Positions 1 to 7,377 are shown, counted from the stretch's first letter. The stretch is DNA of 10,265 nt from SAR86 cluster bacterium (GCA_013204195.1 JABMOJ010000558.1:1-10265), one strand, 5' to 3'. The notes: generated from the sequence alone by a model not told the origin. A program made the numbers and translations.

Positions 1-1
1 A

Positions 2-256
2 GCTGCCGGGTTTCCCGATATTATTCTCCATGGAACTGCCACACTGGCGCTGGCTGTGTCGCGAATTGTGGATGAATTACTCAGCGGAGATCCTACTCGA
101 GTTACCAGAATTGGCGGCAGATTCACGGGCATGGTGCTGATGCCAGCAGTGTTGAGCCTGGAGATGCGCTGGCAATCGGCTTCCCACCTGGGTTTTGTGA
201 TGATCAATGAGGCCGGCGAGGAGGTCTTCAGCCAGGGCTTTATTGGGTATCGATAA
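2..256 (+). CDS. MaoC-like dehydratase, C-terminal part (5' end outside window)
   Basis: The frame is open from the window edge to TAA at 254-256, giving 84 residues. It contains PDIILHGTATLALAVSRIV, the catalytic-helix region of MaoC-type (R)-specific enoyl-CoA hydratases, where I-x-H-G-x-A/C-T precedes the long hotdog helix. GDPTRVTRIGGRFTGMVLMP follows, matching the strand stretch typically seen as GDP-x-R-(8)-RF-x-x-x-V-x-P. The family hydrates trans-2-enoyl-CoA or related thioesters in the cytoplasm. The catalytic Asp/His dyad of the N-terminal part lies outside the window, so the substrate cannot be judged. A GTG at 56 could be taken as a start, but it would cut off the conserved HG motif; the frame clearly enters from upstream. 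The next gene is 81 bases downstream on the same strand. Confidence 0.8.
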   Translation, partial: AAGFPDIILHGTATLALAVSRIVDELLSGDPTRVTRIGGRFTGMVLMPAVLSLEMRWQSASHLGFVMINEAGEEVFSQGFIGYR

Positions 257-337
257 AACCCATGAAGATTTTTCTGTCGAGCGCGATATTCAGGCATAAT
301 TGTCAGCCTCATCGTCACTTCTCGTCGTTATCAGCCT

Positions 338-856
338 ATGCTCGATCGTCTTGCTTCAATCATTCAGCCGAGTATTGATTTCTCGACCCTGCCACCGATC
401 CTGCGGGTTCTGCTCCTCACCGATGGCACCGTCACACATAGTTTGGCCGCCTATTTCGCCGAAGACATTCAGGTTAACTGTTTGTCCCAGGTTCAGGTTG
501 GCGACGAGGTCATCGAACGTGAGGTGATGCTGGTGGGTGAGCTTAGTGGCACTGAGTATGCCCACGCTCACTCCACGATTCATACCCATCTGTTGGACCA
601 TGAAATGCGCCGCCGGCTAGACTCAGGGCAGGCGGGTATTGGCGAGTTGTTGAATGCGAACAACCGAGAGACCTTTCGTGAGATCACCCGAATTCACTAT
701 TGCCATGACCTACCTGGTCGACCGAACCCCTTTAAAGCGTCGACGCCAGGGTCGCAAGTGATCGCCCGAGATTACCGAATTCATACGCAACAGCGGCCGT
801 TGATTCTCATCACTGAAGAGTTCCCGGTGGCAAGCTATCTCGGTCTCGGCGAATAA
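338..856 (+). CDS. chorismate lyase-like protein (UbiC/DUF98 fold)
   Basis: This 172-residue cytoplasmic protein is close to the roughly 165 residues of E. coli UbiC, which splits chorismate into 4-hydroxybenzoate and pyruvate for ubiquinone synthesis. Visible family signals are LLLTDGTVTHSLAAYF (residues 25-40, compare LLLEDSMTKRFE in UbiC), EREVMLVG (60-67, with R61 at the place of catalytic Arg76), GIGELLNANNRETFREI (100-116, compare PLGRYLF...TRDFIEI) and PLILITEEFP (154-163, with E160 at the place of Glu155). Both key residues are thus present. Overall divergence from classical UbiC is large, so the substrate may be a related enolpyruvyl compound. The ATG at 338 has no good Shine-Dalgarno sequence; the frame is open back to a TGA at 263-265 but holds no ATG, GTG or TTG start. 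Its relation to the MaoC gene is unclear. Confidence 0.75.
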   Translation: MLDRLASIIQPSIDFSTLPPILRVLLLTDGTVTHSLAAYFAEDIQVNCLSQVQVGDEVIEREVMLVGELSGTEYAHAHSTIHTHLLDHEMRRRLDSGQAGIGELLNANNRETFREITRIHYCHDLPGRPNPFKASTPGSQVIARDYRIHTQQRPLILITEEFPVASYLGLGE

Positions 857-867
857 GCGCGCTTGTG

Positions 868-888
868 GTGGCGCAAGGCCTGTGCCAC
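868..888 (+). other. stem-loop after the chorismate-lyase-like gene
   Basis: GTGGCGCA and TGTGCCAC pair over eight positions (one G-U) around the loop AGGCC, 12 bases after the stop codon. No T-run follows, so it is not a convincing intrinsic terminator. It could be a weak terminator or an RNA-stabilising hairpin separating the upstream gene from the operon that starts at 988. Confidence 0.3.
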
Positions 889-932
889 AACCTCTAGGTT
901 ACCCTGATGGAAACACAAAAAGAGAGAAGCGG

Positions 933-961
933 TTTCAATATAATGACGTTCATTATATCAT
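933..961 (+). promoter_or_regulatory. candidate promoter of the sulfatase operon
   Basis: TTTCAA (933-938) and TATCAT (956-961) are 17 bases apart and would place the transcript start about 20 bases before the ATG at 988. The spacer is almost entirely the 21-bp palindrome, a usual layout for repressor-controlled promoters. A perfect TATAAT at 939-944 inside the palindrome is an alternative -10 element, but it lacks a good -35 box. Assignment is by eye only. Confidence 0.4.
938..958 (+). promoter_or_regulatory. 21-bp perfect palindrome, likely TetR-family operator
   Basis: Arms ATATAATGA and TCATTATAT are exact reverse complements around the centre CGT. Length, symmetry and position (29 bases before the first gene of the operon) fit operators of TetR-family repressors, and a TetR-family gene lies in the same operon at 4962-5672. 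Binding by that protein, with autoregulation of the whole string, is inference. Confidence 0.6.
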
Positions 962-987
962 TCGGGAACTCACGATAGGAGAGACCT

Positions 988-2040
988 ATGTCCCAGACTA
1001 AACACAAGCCCTTACCCACGCCGCTCAAATTCAAGGGCGCGCCGGGCTCTCCCTATACGCGCAAGATGCTGGCCTACCTGCGTTTTCGGCAGATCCCCTA
1101 TGAGCTGATGATTGGTGATCCGGAAAGCCAATTCGGTTTACCGAAGCCGAAGGTGAGCTTGCTGCCGACTTTTTACCTGCCCGATAACAAGGGTCAGATG
1201 CAAGCAGTGGTGGATTCCACGCCGCTGATTCGCCGATTTGAACGATCTTTCAAAGGGCGAGAAACCATTCCCAACCATCCAGTTTTGGGCTTTTTGAACT
1301 ATCTGATCGAAGATTATGCCGACGAGTGGCTGACCAAAGCCATGTTTCATTATCGCTGGTATTACGCACCCGATATCAAGCAAGCCGGGGCTATCCTGCC
1401 ACGCTGGCGCGGCCTGCAACTACCAGATGCTGAGCTGGAGAAGCGCGCCCAATTTGTTGCGGAGCGCCAGATTTCACGATTGTATGTCGTGGGTTCCAAT
1501 GACCTCACAGCGCCTGTGATTGAAGCCAGCTACCACCGGTTTTTGTCGATTTTCGACCGAATACTGCAACAGCAGCCGTTTGTTTTCGGTGGTCGTCCCG
1601 CGTCTGCGGACTTTGGGCTCTACGCTCAGTTGACCCAATTAGCACGATTTGACCCAACGCCGATGGCGATTTGCCTGGATGAGGCGCCTCGAGTATTCGC
1701 CTGGACCGACGTGGTTGATGACTTGTCCGGCCAGGCCGCCGGCGCTGATGATTGGATGTCGACCCAAGATACCGGAGTGTTAAGCGAGCTCCTGGCTGAG
1801 ATTGGCCGAGTTTATGTGCCCGCGCTGCTTGCCAATGCCAAAGCGCTGGCATCTGGTGAGAAGCAAATGAAAACGACGATTGATGGTCAGCCCTGGGAGC
1901 AGCCGGCATTCCCTTATCAGGGCCGCTGCTTGCAATGGGTTCGTGATGCCTATCACGAGCTTGGGCCATTAGAGCAACAGGAAGTGGACACAATTCTTCG
2001 GGGTACAGGCTGCGAGGCGTTGCTCGCCGTCAAGAAATGA
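988..2040 (+). CDS. glutathione S-transferase-like protein
   Basis: 350 residues, cytoplasmic (no signal or membrane segment). An N-terminal thioredoxin-like domain (about 12-90) has SPYTRK at 21-26, where GSTs carry their catalytic Ser/Cys/Tyr, the cis-Pro loop LLPTF (58-62), and DSTP (76-79), the Glu/Asp-Ser motif that holds the gamma-glutamyl part of glutathione. The C-terminal helical domain contains FVFGGRPASADFGLYAQL (198-215), the G-x-x-P-S/T-x-A-D-F-G/x signature with its N-capping box. About 100 further residues follow, making it longer than the usual 200-230; I recall such long GST-like proteins as a distinct bacterial group of unknown substrate. AGGAGAG at 977-983 is a strong ribosome binding site. 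As first gene of the string it could conjugate or reduce an intermediate or a toxic product; the substrate is unknown. Confidence 0.8.
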   Translation: MSQTKHKPLPTPLKFKGAPGSPYTRKMLAYLRFRQIPYELMIGDPESQFGLPKPKVSLLPTFYLPDNKGQMQAVVDSTPLIRRFERSFKGRETIPNHPVLGFLNYLIEDYADEWLTKAMFHYRWYYAPDIKQAGAILPRWRGLQLPDAELEKRAQFVAERQISRLYVVGSNDLTAPVIEASYHRFLSIFDRILQQQPFVFGGRPASADFGLYAQLTQLARFDPTPMAICLDEAPRVFAWTDVVDDLSGQAAGADDWMSTQDTGVLSELLAEIGRVYVPALLANAKALASGEKQMKTTIDGQPWEQPAFPYQGRCLQWVRDAYHELGPLEQQEVDTILRGTGCEALLAVKK

Positions 2041-2104
2041 AAACCAACTGGGGACGCCTGCTGACCCGAGTTCGTTTGCCGTTAAGCATCTGGAGTATTA
2101 AGCC

Positions 2105-3130
2105 ATGCGTAGAGGAATAATCATCGTTGTCGTACTGGCGCTCCTGGCCTCGTTGAGCTTGTATCGTTCGTCGAGTCTTCAGCATTGGCTGTTGGGTCGC
2201 GTCAGCGAGGCAGTTATGTCTCAACACTGGAACGAAGAACAGGCATTGCAGGCTGTTGTTTGCGGCAGTGCGTCGCCCCTAGGCATTGACCCGGGTCGTG
2301 CTCAAGCTTGCATCGCCATCGTCACGCCAGAGCATCTGTTTATCTTTGACACAGGCGCGGGTTCTGTCCAGCGCCTGATGCAGAGCCGCTTGCCCCTCGA
2401 CCGCATTAACGGCGTATTCTTTACCCATTATCATTCCGATCATATTGCCGCACTCGGTGACCTGAATCTCAACAGCTGGGTGAACGGTCGTCCTGCGCCG
2501 TTGCAGGTGTATGGACCGGCGGGGATCAACACCGTGGTCGCCGGATTCAACATGGCGTATCAATTGGATCGGGGCTACCGCACCGCTCACCATGGAGAAG
2601 ATTTTCTGCCCTCGGCCGCAGGCCTGTTGCAGGCCCACGAGATCGATATGGGTATTGTTTGGTCTGACGCCAAGCTGGTGATTCGCGCCATTAAGGTCGA
2701 TCACTCGCCGATATCGCCGGCTATGGCTTATCGCATTGACTATGCCGGGCGTTCGATCGTGATCAGCGGCGATACCGTTGTCACCGAGGATCTATTTACC
2801 GCTGCCCAAGATGTCGATCTGTTGTTTCATGATGCTCTGTCCCGAGAAGTGCTGAACGTCATGATCGATGCTGCGGCCCATGTGGGTCGAGAACGGATTG
2901 CTCAAATCATGTCAGACGTCATCGATTATCACGCTGATGCTAGCCAGTTAGAGGCGCGCTCAGACGCCGCCAATATCCAGCAGTTGGTGTTTTATCATAT
3001 GGTGCCAACACCGGCGAACCCGTTGTTGTCGATAATGTTTAAGCGTGATTTGAACGGTAAAACAATTTTGGCTGAAGATAATATGGTGTTTACTTTGCCC
3101 GTTGGGTCTCGTGAAATCATCCAGCAATAA
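2105..3130 (+). CDS. membrane-anchored MBL-fold hydrolase (arylsulfatase AtsA/RNase Z-like)
   Basis: 341 residues. The N-terminus MRRGIIIVVVLALLASLSLY is a positively charged start plus a hydrophobic helix, suggesting a signal anchor with the enzyme outside the cytoplasm. The metallo-beta-lactamase fold is shown by CGSASP (53-58), FDTGAG (81-86), the zinc motif THYHSDH (107-113: H108, H110, D112, H113), VDHSP (H200), SGDT (D223), DYHAD (H276) and YHMVP (H298). This order matches the RNase Z/AtsA branch with a complete dinuclear zinc set. The Pseudoalteromonas carrageenovora-type arylsulfatase has this fold and a similar length. Export argues against a tRNA-processing role, so ester or sulfate-ester hydrolysis is likelier; phosphodiester or lactone substrates remain possible. 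It starts 64 bases after the GST gene with GGAG at 2092-2095. Confidence 0.8.
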   Translation: MRRGIIIVVVLALLASLSLYRSSSLQHWLLGRVSEAVMSQHWNEEQALQAVVCGSASPLGIDPGRAQACIAIVTPEHLFIFDTGAGSVQRLMQSRLPLDRINGVFFTHYHSDHIAALGDLNLNSWVNGRPAPLQVYGPAGINTVVAGFNMAYQLDRGYRTAHHGEDFLPSAAGLLQAHEIDMGIVWSDAKLVIRAIKVDHSPISPAMAYRIDYAGRSIVISGDTVVTEDLFTAAQDVDLLFHDALSREVLNVMIDAAAHVGRERIAQIMSDVIDYHADASQLEARSDAANIQQLVFYHMVPTPANPLLSIMFKRDLNGKTILAEDNMVFTLPVGSREIIQQ

Positions 3131-3161
3131 TTGGCGTATCTGAGCCGTATAGCCGGACAAT

Positions 3162-3166
3162 GGAAG
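3162..3166 (+). promoter_or_regulatory. ribosome binding site deciding the sulfatase start
   Basis: GGAAG lies 5 bases before the ATG at 3172 and 8 before the ATG at 3175, but inside the coding region if the ATG at 3160 is used. The ATG at 3160 has no comparable site upstream. Confidence 0.45.
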
Positions 3167-3171
3167 TGACT

Positions 3172-4962
3172 ATGATGAAAAAATACGCCGCCGCGATTGG
3201 CTTGAGCACATTGATGGCATTCGGTCTCAGTGCGCAGGCCGCCGTCAATTCTCGACCGAATATTGTTTTGATTCTGGCGGATGATCTGGGCTTTTCTGAC
3301 TTGCGAAGCTATGGCAGCGAGGTGCACACCCCTAACATCGATATGTTGGCAAACAATGGCGTGCGCTTTTCCAATTACCATACCGCCGCCAGTTGCGCGC
3401 CGACTCGAGCCATGTTGATGTCAGGTGTCGACAGCCACCTGGCGGGTGTGGCCAATATGCCTGAATCATTGCCGAGTGAGCAAGCGGGCCAACCAGGTTA
3501 CCAAGGGGTGCTCGGGCAGAATGTGGTGACCATCGCTAATCTGTTGCAAGATGCGGGTTACCACACCTATATGGCAGGTAAATGGCACCTGGGCAAAGCT
3601 AAGACTCTACTCCCCAGTGCGCGAGGTTTTCAGCGAGCCTTGTCTATGGCTGATTCCGGGGCTGATAATTGGGAGCAAAAACCTTATATCCCTGTTTATT
3701 CGAAAGCCCATTGGTATGAAGATGGCGAGCCTACGAGCTTGCCCGATGACTTCTATTCCTCCGAATATTTGATCGACAAGACCATCGAGTACATCGACAG
3801 TCATGCAACGGATGAACCGTTCTTTTCTTATGTGGCCTTTCAGGCTGTACATATTCCCGTGCAGGCGCCTCGGGAATTTACCGATAAATATATGGATACC
3901 TATACCCAGGGTTGGAGCACATTGCGCCAACAGCGTTACGCTGGTGCCGTCGCTCAAGGTGTGATGCCGTCTAACCTAGACATTAACGATATGCCAACGA
4001 CCATTGACTGGGCGAGCCTGACTGACGCGGAGCGCCGCTATGAAGCAAAATCTATGGCAGTTTATGCCGGTATGATTGACGCCATGGATTATCATCTAGG
4101 CCGGCTGATGGATCATTTGCGCGAAACGGGCCAGTTCGATAACACAGTGTTTATCTTTGCCTCTGACAATGGCGCCGAGCCATCTGACATTCTTGAGCAG
4201 GTGCGTGGTCGCCCAGTTGAGAAAGTATTTCGTTGGTGGATGGATTCTAATGGCTATAGCGATGTTTACGAAACCCTGGGCGAAAAGGGCAGCTACAATA
4301 TGATCGGCCCGTCCTTCGCCAGTGCCGCCGCATCCCCATTAGCATACTATAAGTTTTTCAATAGCGAAGGCGGAATGCGCGTTCCCATGATCATTTCCGG
4401 CCTGCCCACTGAGCTCAATGGCGGTGTGATCGATGCATTCACCTACGTCACTGACCTGGTGCCAACTATCCTTGATATCACCCAGACGTCGAGGCCCGGA
4501 CCTATGTACGCAGGCCGAGCCATAGAATCTCTGTCGGGTAAGAGCCTATTGAAGCTGGTTAAGGGCGAGGAGGCGTTTGTTTATGGCCCAGAAGAGACCG
4601 TTGGTTTCGAGTTGGGTGGCAATATGGCGCTGTTTCAAGGTGACTTCAAAATCGTTAAAAATCGCGGCCCCATTGGCGATGACACCTGGCATCTGTATAA
4701 CATCAAGCAGGACCCTGCCGAACGCTATGATCTTGGTGTGGAGCAGCCCCGGCGTTTAGAAAATATGATCAAAGCCTATGCTGACTATGCCGAGCGTCAT
4801 CAGGTGCTTAGCGTTGCTGACGGATACGATCAGCGACAACAAGTCTCGGTGAATACCCTGCGCCAGGTTTTTGTTGGACTACTACCCTTTATCGTCGGCG
4901 CCTTGGTTCTGCTGTTTCTTGGTGTCGGGTTGCTGTGGCGTCGACGCAAGGCGGGTCATTAG
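3172..4962 (+). CDS. formylglycine-dependent sulfatase with C-terminal membrane anchor
   Basis: Type I sulfatase; hydrolyses sulfate esters with a formylglycine made from Cys. In numbering from the upstream ATG at 3160: signal peptide to about residue 27 (AQA); metal ligands D41/D42 (ILADDLG); CAPTR at 79-83, the Cys-type maturation motif; GKWHLG with K141/H143; H231; SDNG with D336/N337; K398 in YYKFFNSEGGMRVP. The distances from D41 to C79 (38) and from C79 to K141 (62) equal those I recall for the Pseudomonas aeruginosa arylsulfatase, so it belongs to that branch. A hydrophobic segment at about 570-592 followed by WRRRK is a C-terminal anchor with positive-inside charge, so the enzyme should sit on the periplasmic face of the inner membrane. 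Start 3172 (or 3175) is preferred over 3160 from the ribosome binding site and the MMKK signal-peptide start. The natural substrate is unknown. Confidence 0.93.
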   Translation: MMKKYAAAIGLSTLMAFGLSAQAAVNSRPNIVLILADDLGFSDLRSYGSEVHTPNIDMLANNGVRFSNYHTAASCAPTRAMLMSGVDSHLAGVANMPESLPSEQAGQPGYQGVLGQNVVTIANLLQDAGYHTYMAGKWHLGKAKTLLPSARGFQRALSMADSGADNWEQKPYIPVYSKAHWYEDGEPTSLPDDFYSSEYLIDKTIEYIDSHATDEPFFSYVAFQAVHIPVQAPREFTDKYMDTYTQGWSTLRQQRYAGAVAQGVMPSNLDINDMPTTIDWASLTDAERRYEAKSMAVYAGMIDAMDYHLGRLMDHLRETGQFDNTVFIFASDNGAEPSDILEQVRGRPVEKVFRWWMDSNGYSDVYETLGEKGSYNMIGPSFASAAASPLAYYKFFNSEGGMRVPMIISGLPTELNGGVIDAFTYVTDLVPTILDITQTSRPGPMYAGRAIESLSGKSLLKLVKGEEAFVYGPEETVGFELGGNMALFQGDFKIVKNRGPIGDDTWHLYNIKQDPAERYDLGVEQPRRLENMIKAYADYAERHQVLSVADGYDQRQQVSVNTLRQVFVGLLPFIVGALVLLFLGVGLLWRRRKAGH

Positions 4963-5672
4963 TGGTGGCTCGGAAGTTGGATGCTGATAACTTGCAACAG
5001 CCTGCAGGGGAAGGGTCTGAAGGTGCTCGTCAGACTCGAGGCGAGGCGACAAAAATGTTGCTGATACATGCCGCAGAAAACTTGTTTGCTGAAAAGGGTC
5101 TGGAAAATGTCGCTATCCGTGCGATTATTCTTGCCGCAGAGCAGAAAAATGAGTCGGTTTTGCAGTATCATTTCGGCAGTAAAGCCGGCCTTATTCAAGC
5201 TATTCACCGATACCGCAGTGCGCAGATTGACGAGACGCGTAGAAAGATTCAGGCAGAGCTGGTGAAAACCAATGCCGTGCTCACCCTTCGGGAAGTCGCC
5301 GTCATTATGATTGGGCCGGCTTTTAGGTTGGCGGCGGCGGATCAAGGCTTTGTCAATTATTTGAAGGTATTTGGTCCGCTGATGGCGTTAGCGGACGAGA
5401 ACCTAGAGCAGCGACTGGGGCGCCAGCGCAAGGCCGGTATTGCCGAGCTGAAGCTTTTGCTGCGAGCCCATCGAAGGCAATTGGATGACGAGATGCTGGA
5501 ACTGCAACTGGATCACGCTGCTCGATTCGCGAGTCTCGCACTATCCCACCAGGCGCGAGCGGGCAAAGGGTTTGTAGGGAAACAGGCCAAATTTTTCTTT
5601 GAAAATTTACTCGATAACCTGATGGCCATCCTTTCTGTCGAGGTCTCCACAGAAACCAGGCGGGCAAGATGA
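4962..5672 (+). CDS. TetR-family transcriptional regulator
   Basis: About 236 residues. The N-terminal DNA-binding domain reads EATKMLLIHAAENLFAEKGLE (first helix), then a helix-turn-helix ending NESVLQYHFGSKAGL; L/Y-x-Y/H-H-F-x-S-K is the TetR signature. The remaining 140 or so residues form the variable helical ligand-binding and dimer domain. The frame is open back to a GTG at 4935, but GTG at 4962, sharing its G with the TAG stop of the sulfatase gene, or GTG at 4965, is a more economical start; AAGG at 4948-4951 is a weak ribosome site. The first in-frame ATG (5055) would cut into helix 1 and is unlikely. Placement inside the operon, coupled to sulfatase and maturase, suggests it reports on a substrate or product of this pathway and represses the promoter at 933-961. 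Confidence 0.88.
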   Translation: MVARKLDADNLQQPAGEGSEGARQTRGEATKMLLIHAAENLFAEKGLENVAIRAIILAAEQKNESVLQYHFGSKAGLIQAIHRYRSAQIDETRRKIQAELVKTNAVLTLREVAVIMIGPAFRLAAADQGFVNYLKVFGPLMALADENLEQRLGRQRKAGIAELKLLLRAHRRQLDDEMLELQLDHAARFASLALSHQARAGKGFVGKQAKFFFENLLDNLMAILSVEVSTETRRAR

Positions 5673-6637
5673 TAGCGCCTGCTAGGTATAGTGTTTCAGG
5701 GTTTTGCTGGCAGCGCTATGCGGCTGGCCTTAAGTTGAACCCTGTTGGTGTCGGCGCTCTTTTGGTGATCCTGCTGCAGACGTTTAGTCTGGGGGCGAAT
5801 GCAACAGCCTACCAGCCTGCCTCAACCACTCAGGTGCTGATACCAGGGGGTGACTTTATGATGGGCTCAGACTCTGGCATGGCCGATGAACAGCCCATTC
5901 GAAAGGTCGCGGTCAGACCCTTTTGGTTAGCTACGTCCCCGGTATCCGTGGCCCAATTTTCGGCATTTGTGCGCACCACAGATTATGTCACGACAGCAGA
6001 AGGCTATGGTAACTCGGGGGTTTTCGATATGAACCAGGGTCGTTGGCAGATGGTCACCGGTGCCAGTTGGAGTCATCCACAGGGGCCGAACCGTAGCCCT
6101 GCACCTGCTGATCATCCGGTAACGCAGGTGAGTTGGTTTGATGCCGTGGCCTATTGCAAAGCGGATGGTGGGCGACTCCCCACGGAAGCCGAATTTGAAT
6201 ATGCCGCCAAAGGCGCCGGTCAATATGGTAATCCCGTGTATGGCTTTGGCGAGACCGTGAAGCGCGATGGTGAGTTCCTGGTCAACATTTTTAACGGTGA
6301 GTTTCCCCTCAACAATACCGCGGCAGATGGCTATCTCTATACGGCGCCTATCGGCAAAACCGGCATTACCCCCCTAGGGTTGACGGATATGGCGGGCAAT
6401 GTTTGGGAATGGTCGGCGGACTGGTATGGCCCCTATACTGCGCAAACAGGTCTGCCAGGCGCGCCAGTTAGTTCTGCCGCACCGGAGAAATCTCAGCGGG
6501 GCGGCTCGTTTCTGTGTGATGAGGACGTGTGTCATGGTTACCGAACCACGGGGCGTACCCATTCGACGCCAGATACGAGTTTGATGCATGTGGGCTTTCG
6601 CTGTGCCTATGATCAACAAGAGGTGGTTGGCCGATGA
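5669..6637 (+). CDS. formylglycine-generating enzyme, predicted exported
   Basis: 322 residues. FGE oxidises the Cys of C-x-P-x-R in sulfatases to formylglycine with copper and oxygen. Family signals: IPGGDFMMGS (58-67), HPVTQVSWFDAVAYC (149-163), GGRLPTEAEFEYAAKG (167-182), GLTDMAGNVWEWSADWY (237-253) and RGGSFLCDEDVC (277-288) up to TPDTSLMHVGFRCA (300-313). C283 and C288 with S280 match human C336/C341/S333, so this is a catalytic FGE and not one of the many inactive look-alike domains. C163 and C312 match the human C218-C365 disulfide pair. Residues 27-46 (GVGALLVILLQTFSLGANAT) look like a signal peptide, unusual because bacterial FGEs are generally described as cytosolic. ATG overlaps the TetR stop (ATGA), so translation is coupled. 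The obvious client is the sulfatase at 3172-4962. Confidence 0.93.
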   Translation: MIAPARYSVSGFCWQRYAAGLKLNPVGVGALLVILLQTFSLGANATAYQPASTTQVLIPGGDFMMGSDSGMADEQPIRKVAVRPFWLATSPVSVAQFSAFVRTTDYVTTAEGYGNSGVFDMNQGRWQMVTGASWSHPQGPNRSPAPADHPVTQVSWFDAVAYCKADGGRLPTEAEFEYAAKGAGQYGNPVYGFGETVKRDGEFLVNIFNGEFPLNNTAADGYLYTAPIGKTGITPLGLTDMAGNVWEWSADWYGPYTAQTGLPGAPVSSAAPEKSQRGGSFLCDEDVCHGYRTTGRTHSTPDTSLMHVGFRCAYDQQEVVGR

Positions 6638-7299
6638 ACCTAAGGCGAAGAATAACCCAGCGAAAGATCCTCTGGTTTGTGCCATTGACCCTCTATGCGG
6701 TGCTGACCTTCTGGTACACTAATACAGCAGGACCATTGTCAGCTGCTGAGATACAATTTTACTCGCAGAAATTGCAAGCAGCAGGATATACAACGAATCG
6801 TATCGAACGCCTAAAGGACTTCATGGCGACAGATACGGGTCGTCAGTTTTTGATGGTGAATAATCTCGATATGGCGGTGGATCCCGCTGATGTCGAGGGC
6901 GCGCTGTCTGGTGAAAACGCAGCACAACTGATGGATCGTTATATGGAACACATGTATCCGGCCTTGTTGCGGAGAGCTTGTCATCCAGTTTACGTTGGCG
7001 AGGCAATTTTTCGAGCCATGGATGTGGTGGGTATTGACGGCGCTGAAATCTGGGATCGGGCGGTATTATTACGTTATCGAAGCCGCCGCGATCTAATGGA
7101 TATTGTGAGTAATCCTGCATTCACTGGTAAACATGAGTTCAAGTCCGCGGCCCTCGACAAGACGATAGCCTATCCGCTGGAAAACACCCTTTATCTGTCT
7201 GATCCTCGGTTGCTGCTGGCGCTGCTGCTACTAGCATTGACGGCGCTGGCGGATAGTTTGATTTATTCTCGAGGCTCGCGTTCGAGCCCATGTCGTTAG
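6634..7299 (+). CDS. membrane protein with two anchors and a possible ferredoxin-like (DUF1330-like) domain
   Basis: 221 residues, not assigned to a named family. A basic N-terminus (NLRRRITQRK) precedes a membrane helix at about 12-28; a second helix at about 192-211 (leucine-rich) precedes basic residues. Both ends would be cytoplasmic with the 160 residues between them in the periplasm. Part of that domain, from HPVYVGEAIF through EIWDRAVLLRYRSRRDLMDIVSNPAF to the conserved-looking HEFKSAALDKTIAYPLE, reminds me of dimeric alpha/beta-barrel (DUF1330/EthD-like) proteins, where W-x-x-x-x-x-x-R-Y-x-S-x-x is common. The ATG overlaps the FGE stop (ATGA) and GAGGTGG stands at 6620-6626, so it is made together with the maturase. 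A role as partner of the sulfatase or FGE is inference. Confidence 0.7.
   Translation: MNLRRRITQRKILWFVPLTLYAVLTFWYTNTAGPLSAAEIQFYSQKLQAAGYTTNRIERLKDFMATDTGRQFLMVNNLDMAVDPADVEGALSGENAAQLMDRYMEHMYPALLRRACHPVYVGEAIFRAMDVVGIDGAEIWDRAVLLRYRSRRDLMDIVSNPAFTGKHEFKSAALDKTIAYPLENTLYLSDPRLLLALLLLALTALADSLIYSRGSRSSPCR
7273..7288 (+). other. stem-loop at the end of the overlapping gene string
   Basis: GGCTCG and CGAGCC pair perfectly around the tetraloop CGTT in the last codons of the preceding gene. No T-run follows, so a terminator is only a possibility; it could partly separate the next gene from the string. Confidence 0.25.
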
Positions 7300-7377
7300 C
7301 CTGCGCCGAGTCAGTCAGTGGCGAGATCCCGTGTCCTGTAGAGTCGGCAGTCTAGAGCGTGAAAATTAGGGGGTGCA

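Noticed and set aside
56..256. Complete small gene starting at GTG 56
   Set aside because: The frame is open to the window edge and the codons before 56 encode the conserved MaoC-type HG motif, so it is a gene end, not a small gene.
1505..2704. Long minus-strand open frames at 1505-1993 and 2279-2704
   Set aside because: They lie antisense to clear GST and MBL-fold genes, show no recognisable motifs and have odd compositions typical of shadow frames.
4935..4961. TetR start at GTG 4935
   Set aside because: It would overlap the sulfatase's C-terminal codons by 28 bases and add nine residues without need; GTG 4962 or 4965 at the stop codon is more economical. It cannot be fully excluded.
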